61,173 bases of DNA. Origin: Lachnospiraceae bacterium. GTDB lineage: Bacteria > Bacillota > Clostridia > Lachnospirales > Lachnospiraceae. A model generated the notes under the pieces. The model was given only the letters and a program-made list of their open reading frames with translations. It did no database searches and had not been told where the DNA came from. This document shows, piece after piece, positions 37,157-45,562 of this stretch (the stretch's first letter is position 1; the number at the start of each line of letters is the position of its first letter). Location of the stretch: NCBI GenBank assembly GCA_017624115.1, contig JAGANQ010000007.1, positions 1-61,173 of the forward strand, in the 5' to 3' direction. The translations under genes were made by a program, and so were the position numbers.

Positions 37157-37185
37157 ATTATAGCGAATTTGGGTAATAATAGCAA
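37157..37185 (-). promoter_or_regulatory. Sigma-A type promoter of pgi
   Basis: On the minus strand TTGCTA (37185-37180), a 17-base spacer, then TATAAT (37162-37157), about 75 bases before the pgi ATG. Confidence 0.75.
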
Positions 37186-37189
37186 TACC

Positions 37190-37927
37190 TTATCCTAAAA
37201 ACCCTTCAATTATTTCTTCTACCAGCTTACCCTCCGCCGGTGTAAGTGTGTAAGGCACATCTGTCTCGCCCTTTTCCCTGTCCGCCGCTATCTGTTCTAA
37301 CGACTTCTTAAGATATTGAATATCTGTCTCTGCTTCCTTCGAGAGGTTTCTTTCAGCCTTTCTTTCTCTGAGCTCGTTCATAAGTGCTGCCTTCTCGTCC
37401 TTCTTTGTTCTTTCCCACGCTTCTGCAGGAAGTCTGTTATTCAGGTAGTTGAGAACTGCCACCTCCAAAAGCTCCTGTTTTCTCCCGGCATCTGTCAGCC
37501 ATGTAACATCCATAATCACTGCCAGTAAAATCAATCCTACAGCAGCATACATCTCAAGTACTTCACGGCTTGTCCGGTAATATTCTCCTGTTGCCAGAAC
37601 TGCCCCGCCCATCAGTACACACAAAAAAAGAGCCTGCCCGGATACTCGCTTCAGTCCGTCAATCGTCATTCCCAAAAAACGATGGTTATACAGACTTGCA
37701 CTTATAAAAGAATCCATATCCCTGATTCCTTCATTTCTCTGACAGCAGCTCTCATAGTTTTTCTTCATTTGTTGAATCAGCTTACGCTTCGGTGCTCCGT
37801 TTCGTTTTAAATCCTTTAGCAGTCCGCGGTAAATTCCATTCAGATACAGCCGGCTCATTACTCCTGCCACCGCTACCGCAATCATCACATACAGCACCCA
37901 ATATTCATTTACTATTTTTGAAAACAT
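37190..37927 (-). CDS. Hypothetical membrane protein
   Basis: A 245-residue protein I cannot assign to a family. An N-terminal membrane helix (about residues 9-27) is followed by a basic cytoplasmic stretch, then two more helices at about 97-112 (ALFLCVLMGGAVLATG) and 124-143 (YAAVGLILLAVIMDVTWL). The C-terminal half is charged and helical (EKAALMNELRERKAERNLSKEA), probably a coiled coil. AAAGGGG precedes the ATG. The stop falls within a few bases of the pgi promoter region. Nothing in its position suggests a function. Confidence 0.6.
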   Translation of the reverse strand: MFSKIVNEYWVLYVMIAVAVAGVMSRLYLNGIYRGLLKDLKRNGAPKRKLIQQMKKNYESCCQRNEGIRDMDSFISASLYNHRFLGMTIDGLKRVSGQALFLCVLMGGAVLATGEYYRTSREVLEMYAAVGLILLAVIMDVTWLTDAGRKQELLEVAVLNYLNNRLPAEAWERTKKDEKAALMNELRERKAERNLSKEAETDIQYLKKSLEQIAADREKGETDVPYTLTPAEGKLVEEIIEGFLG

Positions 37928-38090
37928 AATAATCCCCTTTCTTCTTTCCGGTATATTCCGTATTTCTCTTTCATATTATCATAATTGGAAAATTTTGGAA
38001 AGATAGTAAGGGGATTTTTCGTACGACCATGTTCGACAAAATAAGCAGCATGGCTGAGCACATTGCGCAGATTATAAGCGGATTGCCTCT

Positions 38091-38783
38091 CTACCAGTGC
38101 TTCACCATCTCTGTCATCAACTTCACGGAATGCTCAATCGCCTTACGCTCAAACTCTGCATAGTCCATCTGCGCACTATTATCTGCCTTATCAGAAATCG
38201 CTCTTACAATCAAAAACGGTATCCCATTCAAATATGCTGTCTGCGCAATGGCAGCGCCCTCCATCTCCGTGCAGAAGCCTTGAAAATGTTCTGTTATCCA
38301 GTCTTTCTTTTCCTTATCAGAAATAAACTGGTCACCACTTACCACTCTTCCTGCAAACACAGAAATGTCCTGATTTACCCTCTCGCAGCATTCCTTCGCC
38401 AGTGCAGCAAGCTTCTCGTCCGCCTTGAACACAGATGTTTCCATTCTCGGAATCACACCATACTCATACCCAAAGCCGGTAGCATCTACATCATGCTGCA
38501 AAGCATCGGTTGACAGCACAATATCCCCGATATTAATCTCATTTTTCAAAGAACCTGCTATACCTGTGTTTACGATAGCATCAACCTTAAATTCATCTGC
38601 CAGTATCTGTGTACAGATAGCAGCATTCACCTTTCCTATTCCGCAGCGAACTACTACAACCGGTTTTCCCGCCAGCGTTCCCTGTAAAAACTCCATGGAT
38701 GCACGCTTCACGGTTTTCTCTACCGTCATATTCTCCTTTAATCCAGTTACTTCCTCTTCCATTGCACCGATAATTCCTATCAT
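38091..38783 (-). CDS. mtnN: 5'-methylthioadenosine/S-adenosylhomocysteine nucleosidase
   Basis: A 230-residue nucleosidase that cleaves the glycosidic bond of MTA and SAH, feeding methionine and AI-2 metabolism. It opens IGIIGAMEEEVTGL with the catalytic acid near residue 12, carries VVRCGIGKVNAAICTQ and the ribose site in TEMEGAAIAQTAYL, and the base-activating Asp in VRAISDKAD. All are typical of MtnN/Pfs. AGAAAGGAACAG lies upstream of the ATG. It is transcribed away from the TSCPD-murG pair. Confidence 0.95.
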   Translation of the reverse strand: MIGIIGAMEEEVTGLKENMTVEKTVKRASMEFLQGTLAGKPVVVVRCGIGKVNAAICTQILADEFKVDAIVNTGIAGSLKNEINIGDIVLSTDALQHDVDATGFGYEYGVIPRMETSVFKADEKLAALAKECCERVNQDISVFAGRVVSGDQFISDKEKKDWITEHFQGFCTEMEGAAIAQTAYLNGIPFLIVRAISDKADNSAQMDYAEFERKAIEHSVKLMTEMVKHW

Positions 38784-38900
38784 ATTTTCTCTGTTCCTTT
38801 CTGCCCGTTATAATAATAATTTTTCTCTCTAAATCATATCATACTGCTCTTTTAAAAACAACAATCGAATGCAAAACTAACTTCTGGAATATCTATGGTA

Positions 38901-38929
38901 TGGACACGATTTGTATTTTGTGCTAAAAT
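38901..38929 (+). promoter_or_regulatory. Sigma-A type promoter of the TSCPD-murG pair
   Basis: TGGACA (38901-38906), a 17-base spacer, TAAAAT (38924-38929), 60 bases before the TSCPD start codon. Confidence 0.65.
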
Positions 38930-38989
38930 AAATTTTATTTCTAAAGCAATTTTTTTAATTATGCTATTATTTTTAAAGGAGTGAATATA

Positions 38990-39235
38990 ATGAATTATAA
39001 GACAAAAGGCACATGTTCCAGAGAAATCAATTTCGAAGTAGAAGGCAACACAGTAAAATCCGTTGAATTTGTAGGCGGATGCGCCGGTAATACCAAAGGT
39101 GTTTCCCGTCTGGTAGAAGGCATGGACATTCACGAGGCTATTCGCCGTCTGGAAGGCATCCCATGCGGCATGAAAGGCACCTCCTGCCCTGACCAGCTGG
39201 CTCATGCGTTAAAGGCGTATCTTAATCAGCAGTAA
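38990..39235 (+). CDS. TSCPD-domain protein (TIGR03905 family)
   Basis: An 81-residue protein with the TSCPD fold otherwise found at the end of some ribonucleotide reductases. It shows FVGGCAGNTKGVSRLVEGM and PCGMKGTSCPDQLAHAL, in which four cysteines could bind a metal. The family is common in Clostridia and has no settled role. The start is ATG 38990 with AAAGGAG 7 bases ahead; a GTG 9 bases upstream overlaps the ribosome binding site. murG follows 30 bases later, so they likely share a transcript. Confidence 0.85.
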   Translation: MNYKTKGTCSREINFEVEGNTVKSVEFVGGCAGNTKGVSRLVEGMDIHEAIRRLEGIPCGMKGTSCPDQLAHALKAYLNQQ

Positions 39236-39265
39236 ATCTAAAATTCTGCGGCACGGAGGCTTATT

Positions 39266-40330
39266 ATGAAGCGAATTGTATTAACCGGCGGAGGCACAGC
39301 AGGTCATGTAACACCTAACATCGCCCTTCTGCCCGGTCTGAAAAAAGCCGGATATGAGATTTTTTATATCGGTTCTTATAACGGTATCGAAAAAAAGCTG
39401 ATAGAGGAACAGGGCATCCCGTATTATGGCATTTCCTCAGGTAAGCTTCGCCGTTATCTTGATATAAAAAATTTCACAGACCCATTCCGCGTACTAAAAG
39501 GATGTCAAGAAGCACGAAAGCTGATGAAGCAGCTGCAGCCGGATATTGTGTTTTCCAAAGGCGGCTTTGTGTCCGTACCGGTCGTATTTGCTGCCAGACA
39601 TTTTCATATCCCGGTTATTATACATGAATCCGATATGACCCCGGGTCTTGCAAATAAACTGTCTATTCCCTCCGCAACCAGAGTATGCTGTAATTTTCCG
39701 GAAACAGTCAAGCATTTGCCGGAGGGAAAAGCGGTACTATCAGGTTCTCCTATTCGCGAAGAGCTGATGCATGGTTCCAAAGCTGCCGGTCTTGCTTTTG
39801 CAGGGCTGTCTGATAAAAAACCCGTTATCTGTATCATAGGAGGGAGCCAGGGCTCCGCTGCCATCAATCAGGCTGTCCGGTCTGTTCTTCCAACGCTGCT
39901 GTCTGACTATCAGATTATCCATCTGTGCGGAAAAGGCAATGTGGACGTCTCGCTTTTACACACACCCGGGTATGCTCAGTTTGAATATGTCAGGGATGAA
40001 TTAAAGGACGTATTTGCCGCTGCTGATTTGATTATTTCCAGAGCCGGAGCCAATGCCATCTGCGAAATTCTCGCCCTCAGAAAGCCTAACATTCTGATTC
40101 CGCTGCCTCTGTCAGCAAGCCGCGGTGACCAGCTTCTGAATGCCGCCTCTTACGAAAAGCAGGGATTCAGCAAAGTGCTTCAGGAAGAGGCCTTGTCAGG
40201 CACGGCGCTCCTTCAGGCTGTAAAAGAAGTATTTGCCGCATATGATTCTTATGTACACGCAATGGAACAAAGCCATCAGACTGACGGCATCAGAATAATT
40301 ACCGACCTGATTATAGAATTAACCACATAA
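39266..40330 (+). CDS. murG: UDP-GlcNAc:lipid I N-acetylglucosaminyltransferase MurG
   Basis: A 354-residue peripheral membrane glycosyltransferase that makes lipid II on the inner face of the membrane. The N-terminal GGGTAGHVTPNIAL is the signature glycine loop; FSKGGFVSVPVVFAA and HESDMTPGLANK follow, and the C-terminal UDP-GlcNAc domain shows IIGGSQGSAAINQAV and SRAGANAICEI. Full length. GGAGGCTTATT precedes the ATG. It is outside any division and cell-wall cluster: its neighbours are a TSCPD gene and a HIT gene, so it may be a second murG or a relocated one. Confidence 0.95.
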   Translation: MKRIVLTGGGTAGHVTPNIALLPGLKKAGYEIFYIGSYNGIEKKLIEEQGIPYYGISSGKLRRYLDIKNFTDPFRVLKGCQEARKLMKQLQPDIVFSKGGFVSVPVVFAARHFHIPVIIHESDMTPGLANKLSIPSATRVCCNFPETVKHLPEGKAVLSGSPIREELMHGSKAAGLAFAGLSDKKPVICIIGGSQGSAAINQAVRSVLPTLLSDYQIIHLCGKGNVDVSLLHTPGYAQFEYVRDELKDVFAAADLIISRAGANAICEILALRKPNILIPLPLSASRGDQLLNAASYEKQGFSKVLQEEALSGTALLQAVKEVFAAYDSYVHAMEQSHQTDGIRIITDLIIELTT

Positions 40331-40403
40331 CTGCCACAGTTAGTAAAGTTAAAATTCGCATTGGCAACACTGCGAATTTTAACTTTTCCAACCTGTGGCA
40401 GTT
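40329..40403. terminator. Nested bidirectional terminator between murG and the HIT gene
   Basis: An outer 11-bp stem (40329-40339/40393-40403, AACTGCCACAG/CTGTGGCAGTT) encloses a 16-bp inner stem (40345-40360/40371-40386, with AAAATTCGCA/TGCGAATTTT) followed by TTTT. It separates two convergent genes and overlaps both ends. Confidence 0.85.
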
Positions 40404-40817
40404 CTACATTTTCTCAAGAATCGCAGCCTGCACATCATCAAGACTGTAATCCGGTTCTCCTTTTCCTTCCATATTCAGGCCCACCCCATCATTTTTATAT
40501 CTTGGAATCAGGTGCATATGGAAATGAAATACAGTCTGCCCCGCCGTCTCTCCATTGTTCTGTAAAATATTGAAGCCATCACAGCCAAGAGCCTCTGTCA
40601 TCACAGTTGCCATGCGTTTTGCCAGCACCAATGCTTCCGAAGCGGTATTATTGTCCAATTCATAAATATTAGCAAAATGCTTCTTCGGCAAAATCAGCGA
40701 ATGTCCCTTTGAAGCCGGATTGATATCCATAATTACCCGAAACATATCATCCTCATACAAGGTTTTCGACGGAATATCCCCATTCGCAATCTTACAAAAA
40801 ATACAATTATTTTCCAT
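40404..40817 (-). CDS. HIT family nucleotide-binding hydrolase
   Basis: A 137-residue histidine-triad protein. CIFCKIANGDIP at the start holds the two zinc-type cysteines, HSLILPKKHFANI is the middle, and the triad HFHMHLIPRY near residue 98 carries the catalytic His. HINT-type members hydrolyse nucleoside phosphoramidates. The start ATG 40815-40817 follows GGAGGTTGAC; the upstream extension to 40880 lacks support. It is convergent with murG. Confidence 0.93.
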   Translation of the reverse strand: MENNCIFCKIANGDIPSKTLYEDDMFRVIMDINPASKGHSLILPKKHFANIYELDNNTASEALVLAKRMATVMTEALGCDGFNILQNNGETAGQTVFHFHMHLIPRYKNDGVGLNMEGKGEPDYSLDDVQAAILEKM

Positions 40818-40964
40818 TTTTGTCAACCTCCAATTACTATGTCGAATTTTGCCAGCCGTTTCAAATGCCTTAAGCATCATACTTTTGCTGTCATTTTTTA
40901 TCTTACCTCTTCTTTTTCTACTTTACAATAGCTTTTCCTGTCGGAATTTGTCTTATGGTATTCG

Positions 40965-40993
40965 TTGCTATCCGTCAAAAATCATGCTACACT
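40965..40993 (+). promoter_or_regulatory. Sigma-A type promoter of the orphan histidine kinase
   Basis: TTGCTA (40965-40970), a 17-base spacer, TACACT (40988-40993), 50 bases before the start codon. Confidence 0.65.
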
Positions 40994-41042
40994 GACTACA
41001 GACAATCATCAAAAACATCTATACGAAAGTGAGGTAACTATT

Positions 41043-41804
41043 ATGACCAGGGAAGAACTCATACAGATAGATGAACTGAAGAGGACTAATCCTGACTTTA
41101 AGCATCTGTTTGAAAAAACAGAGCAGGAATATCAATTTACTCTTTCCCATATCTTTCATCATATCCGCAATGATCTTACGATGCTGATATGTCCGTTTCA
41201 ATTAATTGAGCACCTTCATCCCGAGGTTCGTTCCTTCAAATACTGGAACGAATGCAAAAGCAGCATTTCATATACCAGCGATTTTCTGGAACAGCTTTCC
41301 GATTATAATAATTGCTGCAATATACATGCAAAAGCCTTTAATCTGGAGCATATGCTGAAAGAATTCATATCATCCGCTCAGGATGAATATAATTCATCCC
41401 CCGTTTCCATATCTCTGGATATTTATGATTCCTGCCAGAACATTGACGGCGATGCCGACAAGCTTTATCAGGTATTGGAGCAGCTTCTTCAGAATTCCTG
41501 CGAAGCTGTTTCGGATAATGAAGGAGAGATAAAATTTACTCTTTCACAATCGGGCTCCTTCTGTAAAATAGCAGTATCCGATAACGGAAGGGGTTTTTCA
41601 AAAGAAATGAGGGAAAAGATGTTTACCCCCTTTTCCTCCGATAAAAAGCATCATGCCGGTCTGGGCCTATGTACCGCCAATCGGATTGTCCTTGCTCACA
41701 AAGGATACATCCGGCTTGCTCACACAGATTTCACAGGCACCTGCATAGAAGTCTGTCTGCCAGCAGCATCAGAAAACAAACACCTCGTCCAGCAGACGAA
41801 TTAA
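41043..41804 (+). CDS. Cytoplasmic orphan sensor histidine kinase
   Basis: A 253-residue kinase without membrane helices. The phosphoacceptor region is FHHIRNDLTMLICPFQL (His 39 or 40), and the ATPase domain has the N box LEQLLQNSCEAVSDNEG, the G1 box AVSDNGRGFS, and the G2 box HHAGLGLCTANRIV. It needs a partner regulator, which is not next to it. Such stand-alone kinases may respond to a cytoplasmic cue or act as phosphotransfer or spore-entry kinases. The start at 41043 follows GTGAGGTAAC. The 3' end overlaps the convergent flavodoxin-like gene by 36 bases. Confidence 0.85.
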   Translation: MTREELIQIDELKRTNPDFKHLFEKTEQEYQFTLSHIFHHIRNDLTMLICPFQLIEHLHPEVRSFKYWNECKSSISYTSDFLEQLSDYNNCCNIHAKAFNLEHMLKEFISSAQDEYNSSPVSISLDIYDSCQNIDGDADKLYQVLEQLLQNSCEAVSDNEGEIKFTLSQSGSFCKIAVSDNGRGFSKEMREKMFTPFSSDKKHHAGLGLCTANRIVLAHKGYIRLAHTDFTGTCIEVCLPAASENKHLVQQTN

Positions 41805-42758
41805 GCCAAAGTCGCCTCTGGCAGCCATGTCACCCTTCATAAAGCTTGCCTGAAAGCTGGTTTTTTTATTAATAATATCTTCCAGTACATGGCTGCTGAG
41901 GCGTGCGAAAACATCAGCAGAGATATTATCTTCTGTATAGCAGCATTTCAGCCTTCCATTCTGACACTCTATCAGTAAAGTGCGCTTCTTATCCTCAATG
42001 TCAAGCACATAGACTGCTTTTATTTTTTTTGTACTTTGAAATGCTTTCTCAAAGCTGTCCACATAGGGCTGTTTATTCTCAGCTTTCTTATTTTCAAGGA
42101 TGTTCTTATACAATCCCGCTAATTCTTCAATATCTTCCTTCTGCTTCTTCACATAGATATCGTCGGCAGCATATCTGGACAGCTGTTCACTTTCCTGTGG
42201 AGTAAAATCCATCGTTTCCTTCAGAATATTCTGCTTGATTGCAATCGTACTGCTCGGCAAAACCTTTGCCTTCTGTGAAATACTTCTGTATAAATCCTCT
42301 GCCTGTTTCTCAATAATCAATCGATACCCTTCATTCATCTCAAATGCCACCGGATCCTCCACATACGCGCAGATTCCGCGGCAGGTTTTCCCACCCAGCA
42401 TCTCCCACGCATTAATCAGTGACAGCTGCGCTTCTCTTTCACCGTAGGTAGTTGACATAACAACCGGCACCATATAAATCGTACTAATCTTACTCTTATC
42501 TCCGTAGAACCAGCAAGCATCCAGAAATACCTTCATCCAGCCATTCATATCCGTCCATTCCACAGTAGTTGCAAGGATTACCCCGTCAGCTTCCTTCAAA
42601 GTTCCCGGCAGAGTCGTAATATGATTCTTCATTTCGTGAAGATTATAGCGCTCTACACGTACATGCAGTTCTTCCAGCACCTCCTGCATTTTATTGATTA
42701 CATAGATTGTAGGATCATCTATAAGACCTCTTCCGGCATAATAAATATTGAGTTTCAT
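41769..42758 (-). CDS. Flavodoxin-like protein with C-terminal SCP2-like domain
   Basis: A 329-residue protein with two parts. Residues about 1-175 look like a flavodoxin/NADPH-dependent FMN reductase fold (LNIYYAGRGLIDDPTIYVI, GVILATTVEWTDMNGWMKVFLD), though the typical T/S-rich FMN loop is not obvious. Residues about 225-329 look like a sterol-carrier-protein-2 type lipid-binding domain (ASFMKGDMAARGDFGLIRLLDEVF). The fusion suggests a redox enzyme with a hydrophobic or quinone-like ligand, which is inference. The ATG overlaps the rhomboid stop by 4 bases (ATGA), so they are translationally coupled at the tail of the Tad operon. Confidence 0.7.
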   Translation of the reverse strand: MKLNIYYAGRGLIDDPTIYVINKMQEVLEELHVRVERYNLHEMKNHITTLPGTLKEADGVILATTVEWTDMNGWMKVFLDACWFYGDKSKISTIYMVPVVMSTTYGEREAQLSLINAWEMLGGKTCRGICAYVEDPVAFEMNEGYRLIIEKQAEDLYRSISQKAKVLPSSTIAIKQNILKETMDFTPQESEQLSRYAADDIYVKKQKEDIEELAGLYKNILENKKAENKQPYVDSFEKAFQSTKKIKAVYVLDIEDKKRTLLIECQNGRLKCCYTEDNISADVFARLSSHVLEDIINKKTSFQASFMKGDMAARGDFGLIRLLDEVFVF

Positions 42759-43765
42759 CGCTTACCTCGTTTCTTGTTTATATTGCCACGCATCAGACCT
42801 GTCAAAAGCACTCCCGTCAGCAGTCCTCCTATATGAGCTGCATTGTCTATACCCGGTGTTTTCAGTCCCGTGTAAAGAACATATACAATCATAACTCCCA
42901 GTCTGAATGCAGTGATATCCTCCAGTTTTCCTCTGTTCATTACCACCATACAAAACAGCGTTCCTATCACACCGAATATCGCTCCCGATGCACCCGCTGC
43001 CACAACCGTGTTTCCCACTATTTCATTATACACGAAAGACGCAATTCCTGCACCCGCTCCGCTTAAAAAATAAACTGTCAGATATCTCCATTTTCCAAGT
43101 GCACGCTCCAGATTATCACCCAAAGCAATCAGTACAATCATATTCCCCGTCAGATGTGAAACATCAAAATGAAGAAACATAGAAGTAATGACTCTGTACA
43201 ATTCCCTCGGCTCTTCCATAAGAGGCGTATACATGGCGCCCCACTTAATCATCTGATTGCTGTCACCCACTGCTCCTGCCACCGTCATTGCCAGAAAAAC
43301 AAGGACATTCACTATCACAAGCAGTGTGTTTACCGGGGAAAACTGTTTGTAGTCCGTTCTTCGCTCTGCAGTTCTGTTCTCCAGCATTTTCTCCAATGGC
43401 TCCCGTATACCTGCAAAATCAGAAGGCTGCTCATCATATATCATCAGCCTGTCCGCAGCTGTATCTACAATCCATGCAGGAATGCCCTGCTGAATCAAAT
43501 ACTTTCCATAATCCAGATTGTTCGTACAGACCAGAGCCAGAATCTGCTTTTCTCCTGTACCAAAGCGTGTATCGTTAACCATCGCCTGCATTGTATATTT
43601 AAACTGTTCTAAATCCGATACAATACCTCTTCGGAAATCGCATGCCAGCAAAAGATATCCTGTATTATTATTTGATACATAATGCAGGGTAAGCTGCTCT
43701 ATATCTGTTTTAAAGCTTATGAAACCATAAGCCTTAAGCATCGCCTCCAGCCGTTCCAAATCCAT
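42755..43765 (-). CDS. Rhomboid-family intramembrane serine protease
   Basis: A 336-residue protein. The first 140 residues are a soluble cytoplasmic domain of unknown role. The rhomboid core starts near 143 with six helices; it carries HLTGNM (His 204, Asn 208), the catalytic Ser 260 in GASGAIFG and His 311 in AAHIGGL. All catalytic residues are present, so it should be active. Rhomboids cleave membrane proteins within the bilayer; the Tad operon location makes a TadE-like or Flp substrate conceivable. GGAGGCGATACC precedes the ATG. Its start overlaps the end of the DUF6382 gene by 32 bases. Confidence 0.92.
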   Translation of the reverse strand: MDLERLEAMLKAYGFISFKTDIEQLTLHYVSNNNTGYLLLACDFRRGIVSDLEQFKYTMQAMVNDTRFGTGEKQILALVCTNNLDYGKYLIQQGIPAWIVDTAADRLMIYDEQPSDFAGIREPLEKMLENRTAERRTDYKQFSPVNTLLVIVNVLVFLAMTVAGAVGDSNQMIKWGAMYTPLMEEPRELYRVITSMFLHFDVSHLTGNMIVLIALGDNLERALGKWRYLTVYFLSGAGAGIASFVYNEIVGNTVVAAGASGAIFGVIGTLFCMVVMNRGKLEDITAFRLGVMIVYVLYTGLKTPGIDNAAHIGGLLTGVLLTGLMRGNINKKRGKR

Positions 43766-44621
43766 GGTATCGCCTCCGTTTTGTCCTACTCAAAACCTTA
43801 CCATGTATTTTGAACGCTGTCAATGACTTATCCTTTCTTCCATAACGTATCAATACATACAAGGCAGCCGCTGCAGCAGCGGCTGTCAGCCCCAGAACCG
43901 GCAGGCTTCTCTGCCAGTAACAAAAGGCTGCCGCCAGTCCGCACAAAGAACTGCCTGCCGCATAAAGCTTCCACCTTACAGGAAGTTTGATTTTTTCCGC
44001 CAGCTTTCGTTCCTCCGGCAAAAGGCTGTCGTTTTCATCTTCTTCGTCCTCCCATGGAAATACGATTTCGGGCTCTTCCGCCTTCTCTTCTTTTTTATAC
44101 GTTTTATGTGCAAACGCAGAGGCATAACCTTCCCTCATTATGTTCTGATATATTTCATATCCCATGATAACACTCTGCCTGTCACTGTAGTCCAGCTTCT
44201 GCAGAAAAAACTGCCATAGCTGCAGCAGTCCCTTCTGAAACTGCTCCTGCACACACGGTCCGTAGCAAAACCTCAGATACTGCTCTTTTTCATCTATATA
44301 AATATGTTCTGCCTTCATGCACAAGCAGTCCGGCTCAAGAAGATACTCCTCCAGCGAAGCCAGCACATTCCTCACACTTTCCAGATAGCTCTGCAGCATT
44401 TCCACATTGATTGTCCTTTCCTCCAGATATGCCGCAAGCGGTACCAGTCTTCCCGCCTCATAGTAATATTCCTTCTGCTCATCAATAGCGCTCACCTGCA
44501 CGGGAAGCAGCCCCGGAAGCTGATTTTTGCGAAGCATTTCCATCTGGTAAGAGTTCTCCTCCAAAAGCCCTGCCTCTGCTATCAAAATACTGCCCTTCCC
44601 TTCTCTCGTATGGTATTCCAT
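43734..44621 (-). CDS. DUF6382 protein of the Tad operon, without an FHA domain
   Basis: A 295-residue protein. The N-terminal 190 residues match the DUF6382 type seen in clostridial Tad clusters (YHTREGKGSILIAEAG, YLRFCYGPC and LLQLWQFFLQKLDYSD). An acidic linker (VFPWEDEEDENDS) and two membrane helices at about 215-260 follow, then a short basic tail. Homologs commonly carry an FHA phosphothreonine-binding domain after the helices; here the frame ends instead. GGAGGATTAGG precedes ATG 44619-44621. The gene starts one base after the TadE-like stop and overlaps the rhomboid start. Role unknown, probably regulatory or scaffolding for the pilus machine. Confidence 0.75.
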   Translation of the reverse strand: MEYHTREGKGSILIAEAGLLEENSYQMEMLRKNQLPGLLPVQVSAIDEQKEYYYEAGRLVPLAAYLEERTINVEMLQSYLESVRNVLASLEEYLLEPDCLCMKAEHIYIDEKEQYLRFCYGPCVQEQFQKGLLQLWQFFLQKLDYSDRQSVIMGYEIYQNIMREGYASAFAHKTYKKEEKAEEPEIVFPWEDEEDENDSLLPEERKLAEKIKLPVRWKLYAAGSSLCGLAAAFCYWQRSLPVLGLTAAAAAAALYVLIRYGRKDKSLTAFKIHGKVLSRTKRRRYHGFGTAGGDA

Positions 44622-44622
44622 C

Positions 44623-45087
44623 CTAATCCTCCTTTTCTTCTTTTTGCCACAATCCACGAAGCTGTTCACTGATAATTAATCCACGCCTCACATACTCTGC
44701 TGCGCATGGATATTCCGCAGTACGCTCTGCCTGAATTCTGCTTTCCTGCGTATATCCCAGCAGTCTCATCGAAAAGCCTAAAACCTTTGCCTTCCCCAAA
44801 ACCTTCACCCTGACCATAGCTTTATCTGATCTCACAGTAATCTGCGTTATCTCTGACACCAGCAGACGCCTCTCCAGATGTTCTTCTATATAAGCGTCTA
44901 TCTCTCCCTGCGAAATTTTATCCGTCTGCCCTGCACCATAAAAAGCCCCTTCCCATGCACACTGCTGTATAACAGTATGGTCATGCAGATAAAATCCAAG
45001 AAATATAATTCCATATAACAGTGCAAATACTAACGGCAGAATAAATGCCGCCTCTATCGTATAGCTCGCATTCAGCTTTCTTTTCAT
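44623..45087 (-). CDS. TadE-like pseudopilin
   Basis: A 154-residue protein with the TadE signature: a short basic N-terminus, then NASYTIEAAFILPLVFALLY, in which a Glu follows the processing site and precedes a hydrophobic helix. The extracytoplasmic part (about 40-154) is small and charged. TadE-type proteins are minor pilins needed for assembly of the Flp pilus and are cleaved by an A24 peptidase. GGGAGATAGG precedes the chosen ATG. Its start is within a base or two of the prepilin peptidase stop. Confidence 0.85.
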   Translation of the reverse strand: MKRKLNASYTIEAAFILPLVFALLYGIIFLGFYLHDHTVIQQCAWEGAFYGAGQTDKISQGEIDAYIEEHLERRLLVSEITQITVRSDKAMVRVKVLGKAKVLGFSMRLLGYTQESRIQAERTAEYPCAAEYVRRGLIISEQLRGLWQKEEKED

Positions 45088-45088
45088 C

Positions 45089-45562
45089 CTATCTCCCTGC
45101 AAAAACAGTAATACAAAAACCGCCAAGAAGAAACGGCACGAACGGCAGTCTGCTTCCTCTCTTTACTTTTCCTGCTGCACACAGCACTGCCGCTGCTGCC
45201 GCACACAGGAAAAGTGAAACAAACAAAACACTGATTAACTGCTGTATGCCAAGCAGCAATCCCAGCAACATAATCAAAGCTCCATCCCCCGTTCCGATAT
45301 TTTCACTCACGGTTCCACACAAAAGAAACAATACCCCAAGACAGCCTCCTGCGAGGTATTCTCCCACAGAAAGCTCTCTGCCCCATATCAGAAAGATTAC
45401 GGCTGTCACAAACCCCGCCAGAAGCAGATATGTTGAGATTTTCAGAAACCTTATATCCTCATATGAGAGATATACTAACAGCAAAAAAATTTCTACTGTT
45501 TTAATTAAAGCAACTATGACAATACTCCTCCCTTCTACTTCTGCTGCTGACAGCGTGTACAT
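45089..45562 (-). CDS. A24-family prepilin peptidase (first of two)
   Basis: A 157-residue polytopic aspartyl protease of the TadV/CpaA type. The first catalytic Asp lies in SYEDIRFLKIS (residue 36) and the second in the GxGD motif GTGDGALI (residue 93). About five membrane helices are seen. It cleaves the leader of the Flp pilin and TadE proteins. Start choice is uncertain: ATG 45560-45562 has a GGTGGGAG 10 bases ahead and overlaps the previous gene by 28 bases, while a stronger GGGAGGAG near 45530 has no ATG, GTG or TTG in frame at the right distance, only an ATA. Confidence 0.85.
   Translation of the reverse strand: MYTLSAAEVEGRSIVIVALIKTVEIFLLLVYLSYEDIRFLKISTYLLLAGFVTAVIFLIWGRELSVGEYLAGGCLGVLFLLCGTVSENIGTGDGALIMLLGLLLGIQQLISVLFVSLFLCAAAAAVLCAAGKVKRGSRLPFVPFLLGGFCITVFAGR

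Noticed and set aside
38025..38045. LexA-like box (CGAACATGGTCG) in the gap between mtnN and the membrane protein gene
   Set aside because: Only one half-site fits; the second half departs from the GTTYG consensus and no SOS gene is next to it.
41858..41888. Rho-independent terminator for the histidine kinase inside the flavodoxin gene
   Set aside because: The stem is only about five base pairs and the T-run corresponds to Lys codons on the other strand; too weak to call.
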